A program made the translations under genes and the position numbers. A stretch of DNA of 64,000 nucleotides from assembly GCF_001039355.2 (NCBI RefSeq), contig NW_019775611.1:156252-220251 (forward strand). Direction: 5' to 3'. Position 1 is the stretch's first letter. Every line of letters starts with the position of its first letter. This document shows, piece by piece, positions 35,030 to 45,508 of the stretch. The notes below the pieces were generated by a model that was not told the DNA's origin, did not search any database, and saw only the letters and a list, made by a program, of their open reading frames with translations. The DNA comes from Lingula anatina (Eukaryota; Brachiopoda; Lingulata; Lingulida; Lingulidae).

Positions 35030-35990
35030 GACCTTCTACTGTTTACACAGGTTACTTTAAAGAATCAGACCCTCTTACACAACGTCAAGCCATTTTAATT
35101 GATCAGACTCCCTTACACCACCCTGAGCTTCAGAGATAACTTGACACCTACCTCTTCACTATAGCCTATCTTCTTCGTGTCAAGTTACCTCTGACCACAT
35201 TCGATTGCTCCCGCCGCCCGCCAATCAAATTTAAATCCCGCACTCAATGACTCATTGAACGATCTAGCCAATGAACGCGAACGAGTCAAAGCGCACTTTG
35301 TTCAAATCCGGACCAATCAAAGATAAGGCTGAATATCAGGGACTTGCCGTAACCTGTGGGCAGCACGCAAAATACATCATCCCTCAGTAGATAATGATGC
35401 AGGGCCTCAAACTGCTCTGGTTTTAATTCCGATATACTCATATTTTGCAAAGAATCAAGAGATAACTTAACACATTATTTTTCGTAGTCACTCGTAGGAG
35501 ACGCCATGCTTTCTTTGTGTACGGTTATGCACTCGGAACTACTCGGATGTCTCCGCACTCGACAATAACTTTGTTGTTAGTATGGAGCTTGCGGAATCAG
35601 CCGAGGATTACCGATTGACGGTCAACCAATCAGCGTTTTCACCAAACTTTGGTGAAAAATTTTGAAACTTGGATTCGATTGGCTTATATAAACTAGGTCA
35701 AACTATTTTCGTCAGAGGTAACTTGACACGATGAAGATAGGCTATTGTGAAGAGGTTAGTGTCAAGTTATCTCTGAAGCTCAGGGTGTCTTACACAGACC
35801 CGCATAAAGAATCAGACCCCCGTGCGCAAGCCATTTGAATTTTTCAGTCTCTTTTACACAGGCCTCTTTCAGGAATCAGGCCGTCTTACTCAGGTCTCTT
35901 TAAAGAAGCTAACCCCCTTCCACAGGCCTCGTAAGTCTTTAAAGGATCAGGCTCTCTTAAACAAGTCTCTTTGAAGAATCAAGCTCTATT
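35030..35990. repeat. Degenerate ~34-bp minisatellite, interrupted
   Basis: Units of the type TCTTACACAGGTCTCTTTAA + AGAATCAGACCC recur about nine times at 35030-35118 and 35788-35990. The block between is the 669-bp element. Confidence 0.7.
35119..35787. mobile_element. 669-bp element with hairpin-forming inverted arms and promoter-like core
   Basis: Terminal arms 35119-35194 and 35712-35787 are inverted copies beginning CACCCTGAGCTTCAGAG. Each arm itself folds: AGAGATAACTTGACAC and GTGTCAAGTTAYCTCT form a 17-bp stem with a 29-nt loop (right arm stems 35713-35729 and 35759-35775). Flanks read CCTTACAC and TCTTACAC, possibly an 8-bp target duplication, though this string also ends ordinary minisatellite units. 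The core is more GC-rich, has several CCAAT or ATTGG boxes, an 11-bp-arm palindrome (35636-35658) and TATATAAA at 35685. No long reading frame. Confidence 0.7.
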
Positions 35991-38900
35991 TAAAAAAAAT
36001 GTTCAATTTGCAAATATGCATATTCAAGTCCATGTGGGTTCAGCATTTAGCACTAGACCAACAAATGCTGTGTATTAATAGGCCGAGGTTTAAGTACTTT
36101 GTTGATACATCGGTAGAGTTTTAACACACATTGTGACAGCCACACTTAAGAGTGCAGCAACTGTTTAACCACCTTCATGCAGGTTTCGTCAAGTATTTAA
36201 CTTTTGAATATTCGGACCGACTCTAAAGAAGTTCATACTGAAGAATTAGTTCAACAGGGATAATTTTAGAAAACTGTTGAACAAAGAGGTAGGTCCTGAT
36301 TAATGCTAAAATAAAGGGTTGGGTACACTGGGTGATTGGGTTGGTTTTAACCAAAAAGGGTCTTTAAAAAGTGTCGTTCCCTCTAAGAGGTCTCCGTAAC
36401 ATGGAGTGATACAGAGTTTAATTGAAAAAGACATGACCAGACCATTTGAGACACTTCAAACTGGGGAGATATAACTGTGCAGCTTGATGTGAAAAAAAAA
36501 AACTACTAGTACGTACTCAATGTAATAAACCAAATACTAGTACTAGTGTCAAAATATTTATGACATAATTTTAAGTGACAAATATTGTACAAGGAACTCA
36601 CTACAATTAGTGGCAGGCACAGGCTTTTGTTTGGGTTTGGGAAGGGAGGGGATGTGTGTGCACAACAATGAAATGAAAATCATTTGGGCAAAATACTTTT
36701 TATGAGAAAATAATTTCAGTTAAAAAGAATCATGTTGTTCCGAGTTAATTAATCAATTCTGTATCTCCCTTATTGTCCACAACTAGTATTTGACTAAAAA
36801 ATTGTGAATGGAAAACCAATTAACCTCACGGTGATGAAGTAGCATACAGGTTACTGTATTTGCTGTGTTACCTGACAACTCAGGAACAACTTATTGATAA
36901 GGGGACCAGGGGCATTGTTTAGATATTAAACAACTTGTTAATGTTGTTGACAGGGCTGACATTTTAATTTCCTGGTGGATTTGGTTCAGTGGTGCTATAG
37001 TCATGAGGGGCAAACATAATCAGATTACACCAGGTCCGAGGAGTTGGTCTGTTGGAGGGTTGAGGGATTGAAATAGTGCTTGGTTTTCTCTCGTTTCATG
37101 TGTAAGACTGTTTTTAGGAAGAGAAGGAAAAAGCGATGCTCTCAAAAGCTAAGAGAGGGGCACTATAGCTAGTACCCTACTAGTACTATATATTTCATTT
37201 GACTTATGAGAGTCATAAACTTGAAGTGATCATCAGGTGATGACATCTAAAAACAACTTTGTATTGACCTCTGAAACTTATCAGGGTGGTCTGTTCCAAA
37301 GCCAACAATTTCAAAGAATTGGTTCTTTTTTGAAAAAAAAAAGAAAAAAAGAAAGTAAAAAAAGAAAAAAAAAAGTGGGCCTTTTACCATAAAGCCCTTC
37401 ATGTACCTAGATCAAAGTTTACCCATTGGACATTTTCTCAGCAAAAAAAAGGGGCATTGTTCAAGCCTCCAAAACCCAAACCGCCACCCCTCCCCATCCC
37501 CGACTACAACTACAAGCCTGGTGATCATCAGAAACTAAACTCTAAAAATGAGTTTTCATTGACCACTGAAACTCATTGTGGTCATAAAGGACTACCCATG
37601 ACTGATATAAGTAGCAAACACTGTAAAATGCATTAGAGAGCATTATCTGGTAACCAGCTTAACGCTTGCATGTTGAGCTCCAGATATTATATCATACGAC
37701 CAGTGTAATTCCTAAATCAACATGGAGATGACTGACCCAGTGATTGCTGTTAAAGACGTGGAACACACTTGACCATGATTAATTGCAATTAATTGATCTG
37801 GGAACTGCGGGTTCATTAAATTGTGTTTGAATGTGGATATTTGCAAAGCTACATATGCCTGGGGGACTTGGAGGGACAAAAGGGAAAGGGGGAGTAATGG
37901 AAAGGGTAGGTAATATGCAATTTGACTAGAACACACTGTTACCTAAATAATTAACTACTGTTTCAGAAAATGCACAGTGTCCAGTTGATGTTATAAAGGT
38001 TAGAGGTTATTTGAATGATGTTATTTTCAAAGTTACATGTACATATGACAATATATGAGATAAGAGAGAGAGAGAGTTCAAGGAGAGAGGAAAACTAACG
38101 TACATTTAGTAAAGCAAATTATATTGAATAAGTCAAATGATTATTGAATCTGGTTCTAGAAAATACATGTACTAGTACTAGTAACAGCCAGTGAATAGCC
38201 CAATATCTGCGGATATCTATTGGAAAAAAATTCTCCTGAGCCTTGGTACCTGTAGAATATAAACTTTTACGTAGACTTATTTACTGTAGGCTTAAGGGGG
38301 GCTTAATTACATGGGAGGTATCGGATATACACTGGAATTGTTAACCAAAAAATGTAGAAGGATTGAATGTCTGTTACCTAAACCAATCACTCACACTATC
38401 TATTGTCAGTTAAGTGGATCAGTCACCAATATCCTAGATGCATTTTTATCCTTATCCAGTGACGCATAAATAATTCTGACTAGAAATGTGGAGCAAACAC
38501 TGTGTTAACGAGGCTGTTTTCTTATACAGAACAACATAACAACGCGCTATTAGAACTTGATGTTGTTTGCCTGTGACTGCCAGGTAATATTTACGCTTGC
38601 ATATATATAGTACTAGCATGTTATAGAACACAGGGTATTCTGTACTCACTAATAGTATTTTATTTCATTGATTATACCTTTAAATAGTTGTCAGTTGATT
38701 TTTCCTTAAAGTGTTAGCTCCATAAAATTAAAAAATGATACATTGTTGAATTTTTTGTTTTCTGGATAAAACTAATTTTTTAAAGCAATTTTGCTGGGAA
38801 AAAATATGGCATTTGTCAGTGATTTAAACATCAAATATATAAACTCCAAAGTTTCACTGTTTTCCAGTGTCCTAAAAACTGCCTTTGGATCTCATTTAGG

Positions 38901-39472
38901 GACAGTTATAGAGATTTGTTTATATACTTGTCTATGTGGAAATGATAGGAAACACAAACCTTCATTATAAAGTGTGAAATCCAGTAAAATAATGTAAATT
39001 TGATCAGGAATGCCATCTGAATCAGACTTTTCTCCTTTGATTTGTCCCTCAAATAAAAAAGGAAAGTGAGTAAAGAAAGATCACAAGTGTCAGGCACAGG
39101 GGTGTAATGACTAAGTTGACACTAGGTACGTCTCATTAGTCGCAGTGAAAAGTCGGCAAAGAAACAACACCTGGATGCCGGGCGGGAAGTTGTCAACATT
39201 TTTCGTTTAAACCTGAAAACTTTTCAGACATGGTCGATTTGAGAGGATTGGTCAAGTACTTCTGAAACTTTGAGAATATGAGCATATATATTGAATGTTT
39301 CAATTTGGATATAATTTCCTCTGCTATTTGAAGGAACCTTCAAGGTGAGTAATTTGTACAGTGCTGTTGTGGTAAGGAAAACCAGTTCATGAAAAATTAT
39401 ATTATTTGCATTTCTTTTTATGCATGCCCATACTGCTGAACAAAACTTTTCTCTCTCTTTATGTAACACTAT

Positions 39473-39494
39473 TCTCTCTCTCTCTCTCTCTCTC

Positions 39495-39530
<36 letters not shown>
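39473..39530. repeat. (TC)n(AC)n compound microsatellite
   Basis: TC array followed by about 17 AC units. Confidence 0.95.
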
Positions 39531-39532
<2 letters not shown>

Positions 39533-39847
39533 ATGTCAGTGACCTGTTTTTCTTTAGCAAAGATAAACCAGACAGGTTAAGTTGACAGAAGACACAAGTT
39601 CAATATGCTATCTCACTTCAGGCCTTCACCACCCGTCCCCTGCATATTGGATGAGGTATAAATTGCTGAAATTTATTCTAAATGTTGTGATGTTGGCTGG
39701 TTGATCAGACTGTAAAACTCAGTGAGACAGTCAAACTTTTGATGAAATCTGTTTTAAAGATGATGCTTAGAGCTCTATTTGTTCTCTCTCTCTCTTCATT
39801 CATCTGTCCTCTCCCTGTCTTTCTCTCTCTCTCTTTTCATTTATCCA

Positions 39848-39851
<4 letters not shown>

Positions 39852-39909
<58 letters not shown>

Positions 39910-39910
39910 T
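39852..39910. repeat. (TC)n(AC)n compound microsatellite
   Basis: Second TC/AC compound tract, 320 bp downstream of the first. Confidence 0.95.
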
Positions 39911-41351
39911 GTCATATTATGCCTGCCTCATGATGAAGTATGAAGTTGCCAATGATGTAGCAGTTCTAACATATGATCATTAAAGAAAGCAATGCAACAT
40001 CACAATGGAGAAAAGCAGAACAGTAAACACATTAATGTCTAAACTTACAAAACCCAGCATTGACAGACAGGGTGTGCCAGTGTTCTTTATTCTGTCTCGA
40101 GACATTCGTGATTTTTTTCCAGTTCTTGTATTTAATTAAGTGAATGAACAGAAAACATAACAAATCATACAGTCAATTGATAGTGAGTTAGCCCCTTGAG
40201 CTTATGAAGATATGTAATATAGATTTACCCACAGTCAGCCCAGTACAAATAACTACAGTCTTAAATACATAAGTAGCATAAAATATTAATTATCTTTTAT
40301 CAAACAATCACGCACTTATCGTAAGGGACTTAAAAAGGTTAAAAAACAAGTTCTGAGATTCCAGTTTGTTTTGTAATATGGCAGGAAACTTCAGTGTTGT
40401 GTTAGTTAATAAAAAACAATACGTGACATCAACTTCCAATCTAAATGGTAGCGCTGTGGGTCGGTTGCCTGGGGAGAAGAGGCATGAGAAGAACACCTGA
40501 CAGACACCGGGGAGGGGATTAAGTTGGTTAAGTTGGTTCCGTCACGGGGCGAGAGTCTCTACATCAAATATTGACCCGGTGATGAATTATGTTGTTTTGG
40601 TGAAGTCTTGAGAGATACTGGGATGATAGAGACATTTTGTTATCACTGGGAGGTCTTGATATGTGAGATGTACAGGTATGTACTAGTTGGCTAGAAAGAT
40701 TGTTTCCTCCACCTATGTAGGAGATAATGTTTTCATTGACGTTGGGTTGTCTCTTTGTCTGTTTGTTATATAATAAGTGGATAAGATATTTGAAAAAGCT
40801 CTTACTAGTAATTGACATTTGGTGAAATGATCAGGATGGACAGTTATTCAGGAAGGAAAGAGACCTGTGTGCAGTTATTTAAAGAAAGTATGCATTTATT
40901 TTACTTATTTTTGATTTTATGTTTTTGTTGATGTGAAAAGCAGGCTGCCCTTTAGTACTGTTCTATATAGTAAAAGTACAAAAATGCTATGTAGAATACT
41001 AGTAATTTTTTTTTATAATTCCAGAGTTATGTTTCCTCTGAAAAACCTACTAGTAGATAATTTTTCTCCATTGCAAAGATAAAGTCCTTGCTGTATTTGA
41101 CACTTGTCTGTTTTAAATTTGTCTCTCCCAGGATTGTACTCTTAGGGGTGCATATTGCACACTTCAGTCTGGGTGTCTCCTTGTTGATATCCTTTGTTGT
41201 TGTCTATAGTACAAATGTTTCAGTGAAGCATTATGGATATGGAGACTAGTAAGTGTTTAGGTGTACATTTGTGGATGAGCTTCTTTGGTTATTTTTACTT
41301 TTTGATGGTGGTCAGTCATATACTTGAGATATTTTTCAGTTCTCTTTTTCC

Positions 41352-41355
<4 letters not shown>

Positions 41356-41401
<46 letters not shown>
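41356..41401. repeat. (TC)n microsatellite
   Basis: Uninterrupted TC array; the open frames over it in both strands are low-complexity. Confidence 0.95.
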
Positions 41402-41405
<4 letters not shown>

Positions 41406-42883
41406 TACACACTAATACATTTACCAGTAACTCCATCAATAATAACCAGGTAAGCAGAATGAGTTCATTAGGTTATTGAGGCTGAAAAGTAAGGAAATCA
41501 ATGCACTCACACACTGATTCAATACCGGCCTTTCACTGTGCCACAAACAAATTACTAACATTAGGGCAGGATATGGAAGCTAATTGTCAGCGTTGCTCAC
41601 ACGGGGTTAGCTGTATAACACCTTGCTGTATTATTTCTAGCCGCTGTGAGGTAAAATCAATGGGAACTTTTTCAAATGGACTTTTGATACAGTTTAAGAT
41701 GCTAAGATTTTTTCTCTAGCAGGTGAGTTGGACCAAATGTGTTGGTACTTAAGGGATTTATGATCTACTGTGCCTGTCCTTAGCTACAGAACCTGTTTCA
41801 CAAAGCAACATTAGACTGAGAGTTGGTGTGGAATTGTTTATCGTATTTTTAATTGCTTTGGTTAGATCTGGCCGTGGTGCAGTCAGAAGAGGTATAATGT
41901 CTGTTTTATGAGATCAGACTGGAGAAATATATGGCTACTGTTTTCAGGCAATATAGGGCTATTGGTACTAGTACTCTTCTTCTGTTTGTGACTCAGAGCT
42001 GCAGATGTTTTTACAAACAGACCATGGAATCACAGTTTTAGTCATTAATCTGGGGATCACAATCAGGGATCTGCAGCTCCGAGTCGCAGTTATTATTTAT
42101 GAGGCCTGGATTAGGCCAGCTTTCAGACTAAAGTCATTTTGTCTTATCAGTTACAGGTAAAGGACTTTTTTTTTGTAAATAATGCTTAATATTTTTATTA
42201 TTTTAGGTAGCCAGACCAAGCTGAAAATCGCATCTGTCACCTGTGGATAAGTTGTGGTGGTGAAGCCACAACAGCAAGCATGGAAATGGATTTTGTTCAT
42301 GATACAATAAAGAGTGAGTACATGTTTGTCCATACTTTAACTTTTGCTTTCCCAAGCTACTTAATTAAATGATGATACTAGTAATTGAATATATTGGCCT
42401 GACTATCTGTAAGTCTGCTTGTCTGCCTAGCTAGTTGGTTTGTTTGTCTAAAGTTCCCTTTCTCTACCTGTCTATTTGTCTGTCTGTGTCTTTACCCGTC
42501 TGTTTTTCTGTCTGTCTGTCTATCTGTCTGTACGTCTGTTCTCAGATTTGCAAGGTCGTACATGTACATACATGTACATTTTTTACCATCCAACTCATCT
42601 TATGTCAGTCCTCAGTGGTCATATATCCACTACACAGTGCAATAAATAATCAATGAGAGCAAGGAAATGCCAGGTTGCCAGGCTATTGATTGCTGACAGG
42701 GTTTCCCACGACGTCCTTTGATCTCCAATAAATACATAATTGTATGTAATGTATATGTGTACAGAGAGAGGAACTGAGATTGACGGAATTGTGATCAAGT
42801 CTGCAGGCAGGTGCTTGAATTGGTTTCTTTGCTGCTGTTTGAGACATTGGGTATCAACTATACATCATAGTTCATACTAATAG

Positions 42884-43200
42884 GGGCCATTCAGATTGAG
42901 AAGAGCCGAATGCTAGGTGGTCCAGGGCCTAAATATGGTGGACCTACATGAAAAGAAGACCGCTTAATCCTGTACTATGGTCTCTGGCCCTCTCACATGC
43001 CTCCCCATGCATTGTCCCTCGATTGGTCGTATTGAGACGAGTTTTAATTACTGTGCCCCTGCCGGAATGACGTGTGGGGAGGCTTGAAAGAGGCGGAGAG
43101 ACCATTACAGGATTAAACAGTCTTCCTTTCATGTAAGTCCGCCATATTTAGGCTGTGAACCAGCTAGCACTCAGCTCTTCTCATTCTGAATGGTCCCTTT
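42884..43200. mobile_element. 317-bp foldback element with ~110-bp arms
   Basis: Left GGGGCCATTCAGATTGAGAA, then GGCCTAAATATGGTGGACC; right GTCCGCCATATTTAGGC, then CTCATTCTGAATGGTCCC. The arms contain CTTAATCCTGTACTATGGTC and its inverse. The open frame at 42944-43132 is antisense to nothing and lies inside the palindrome. Confidence 0.75.
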
Positions 43201-44386
43201 ATAGGCCTCCTTACTAGTATGTTTGGCCGGAGAGATTGTATTTTTGTCAAGACGGCAGACAGGGGCTTGGTTACTAGTACTGTGCTGCTGTTTACGACAT
43301 TTGGTATAGGCTAAATACAACACACAACTACTGTAGTCTAATTCACAAGCCTTATAATGTTAAGTTGGTAAGATGGACTGTGTTTTGATCTAGACTTTAG
43401 ACATCATTTAGTATGTATTGTGCTGTTTGAGATACTGTTTATGCATGTAGCACAGAACATCATATGCACTGTTTTATAAAACATAAAAGCCTCACATTGG
43501 AGAGATTGACTGAATTTTGACTGTGACTTTTGACATGCACACGGTTAATTGAACATCCTGGTTTAACATAATGCACGCGTGATTGGTCTTGTTGTATAAT
43601 AACCACTGTGTTCTTACTAGTGGTATAGAAGTTGAGAGAACAACTGAGATTGATTGAAGTTTGATTTTTGATTTCTTTCCAGTTTCGTTGTTCATTTTCT
43701 GCCTGTTCAGACACAGCTTTCATGACTGAAAATCTATAATGTGATTGAAAATATGAGACAGAATTGAAAAGTATTCTTACGCAAAGCAATTAAGATCCAT
43801 TTGATTGGGGGATGTAAACAAGACTTATTTGCCCGAAGCTAATCCGGTTGAGAACGCAACCATAAAGAAAGGTCTCAGAAAGATCTCCTTTGTGGCATGC
43901 TTTTTAATCTTTATAAAAAAATTACTTGCTGTGCAATCAAGCAGGTCTACAGGTCATAGAGTTAATCTGGTTAATCTCAGTTTTGTGACATTTTGCAAAC
44001 TGAGGCCATTTTTGATGCGGGATCCAAATTATGTCTTATCCTTAGGTACTAGTAGATATGGGGCAAACTTTGAAGGCACTGAAGGTCTTGAGGGCCTGCA
44101 TTATCAAAAAGCTTTCCCTTCCTCTGGCTTTTCAGGCAGTCATGATCAGTCAGACCAGTTTTTTCCTATGCCTGACTATAGGTTTGATTAAATTATTAGG
44201 TGTTACCTGTACCTGGTATAAAGACTGGTTATGTTAGTTGATACAGAGTACCAGTACCTGTACATAGAGCATAACATCATACTGATTAATTGACACCACT
44301 TTAATTTTATTTAAAAAAAAAGAAAAAACAGTAACAGTTGGCATAAGTTTTACTGTTGAAAATTACAGGTTTATTAACTCGCAGTT
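43201..44386. other. Upstream flank of the carboxypeptidase gene
   Basis: No recognised element. The open frames at 43460-43789 (-) and 43805-44191 (+) lack family features and are most likely chance. Confidence 0.5.
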
Positions 44387-44400
44387 GTTGACATAGCAAC
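44387..44400. promoter_or_regulatory. Near-consensus RFX X-box
   Basis: GTTGACATAGCAAC fits the ciliary-gene X-box GTHNYYATRRNAAC at every position but one (A for Y at the fifth). It lies 22 bp upstream of the first ATG of the carboxypeptidase gene, whose family acts on ciliary tubulin. If functional, the transcript start must be close to the ATG. Confidence 0.5.
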
Positions 44401-44422
44401 TGTGTAAGGAGGTGCCACTGCC

Positions 44423-44594
44423 ATGTCGGCCATGTTGGATAAAAATGGCGGGGGCGGGATGGGTCACAGCCCCCGCCCAACCTACTCCTCTTACGATGGG
44501 TACACACGCTCAAATTACTCTTCCCTTAAAGATGAGATCAATCGATTCTCAGAAGAGAAGAAGAAACAGATCGAAATGGAGGGTGGGTTCGGAG
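44423..44594 (+). CDS. AGBL2/3: CCP2/3 exon 1 (N-terminal extension)
   Basis: ATG followed by 57 codons and one base. Gly- and Tyr/Ser-rich start ([25 protein letters not shown]), then a charged helix-like [18 protein letters not shown]. Donor GGAG|GTAGAG. Joins the next exon as G|AT (Asp). The X-box lies just upstream. Confidence 0.7.
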
Positions 44595-45477
44595 GTAGAG
44601 TGCAGTGATTTTCTTATTAACATTTTTCAATTTCACTTTGTATTAAAATGTAAGCCTGTTTTTCATAACTGATTGGATTGTCATTGGAATTATATTAATA
44701 ATACATGTGTCTCCTTAATTTGATAATTAATGTACTGTTATTGTTCCATGAGCATTAATCTTTTGCTTTTGATTTAATTGAACTTAAATGCTAAAATACT
44801 TTTTTCAACTGCTGTTATACTGTGAAACCTTATGAATTGTCTCAGACTAAAAATTCCAGCCATAAAAATACTAATGGATAGGAAATAAGTTCTGCTATGA
44901 GAATTCTTTTACATCTTTTGATCAGTGACCTTTCACCTTTCTCTGACTTGTGACTAAAATATAATTTTGTGATGCCACTGATTCAGTGGATTGTGATCTT
45001 GTTTAACTGAAATAACAAAGAACAACTTTGTTCCTGTTTAATGTAAAATACTGCCTGAAAATATTGTGCCTTAAATTGTCTAACCTATAACTGCAGGTTT
45101 TGATTGATGTTGGTTTGTGAATCTGCCCTTGGATAAATTGTCAACCAGGATTGTGTTAGTTGAGACTCTGTCACAATTGTCACAACCAAATGATAATGGA
45201 CTGCTCTCCTATCAATTCCTCTGTGAAATATTAAAAAAAAACTTTTATACCTTGAAGTATGTTGAAATATAAGTGCAGGAAAAGATGGCAAATAAAAATG
45301 AAAAAATAAAAAAAAAAAAAAAAGAAACTGGTAATACTAAAATTCCCTAATAGTGTTGAGCTTGCAGAAACTATTTTTAATAGAAAAAAAGTTCTGAATA
45401 GTATTCCAGACCAAAGTGAAAGAAACCTGGTTAGAATCTCTCTTCTGTTATTCACCTGCTACTGCTGCTGCAAAAAA

Positions 45478-45508
<31 letters not shown>

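Larger units (their letters stand above)
35991..42883. other. Intergenic or 5' intron region with microsatellites
   Basis: No supportable gene. It contains TC/CA tracts (39473-39530, 39852-39910), (TC)n (41356-41401), a short inverted pair around CTGCAGATG (41990-42092), a (TGTC)n-like stretch (42431-42542) and frequent ACTAGTACTAG strings. Confidence 0.6.

Noticed and set aside
43805-44191. 128-codon frame upstream of the carboxypeptidase
   Set aside because: No splice context, no domain, average composition; likely chance.
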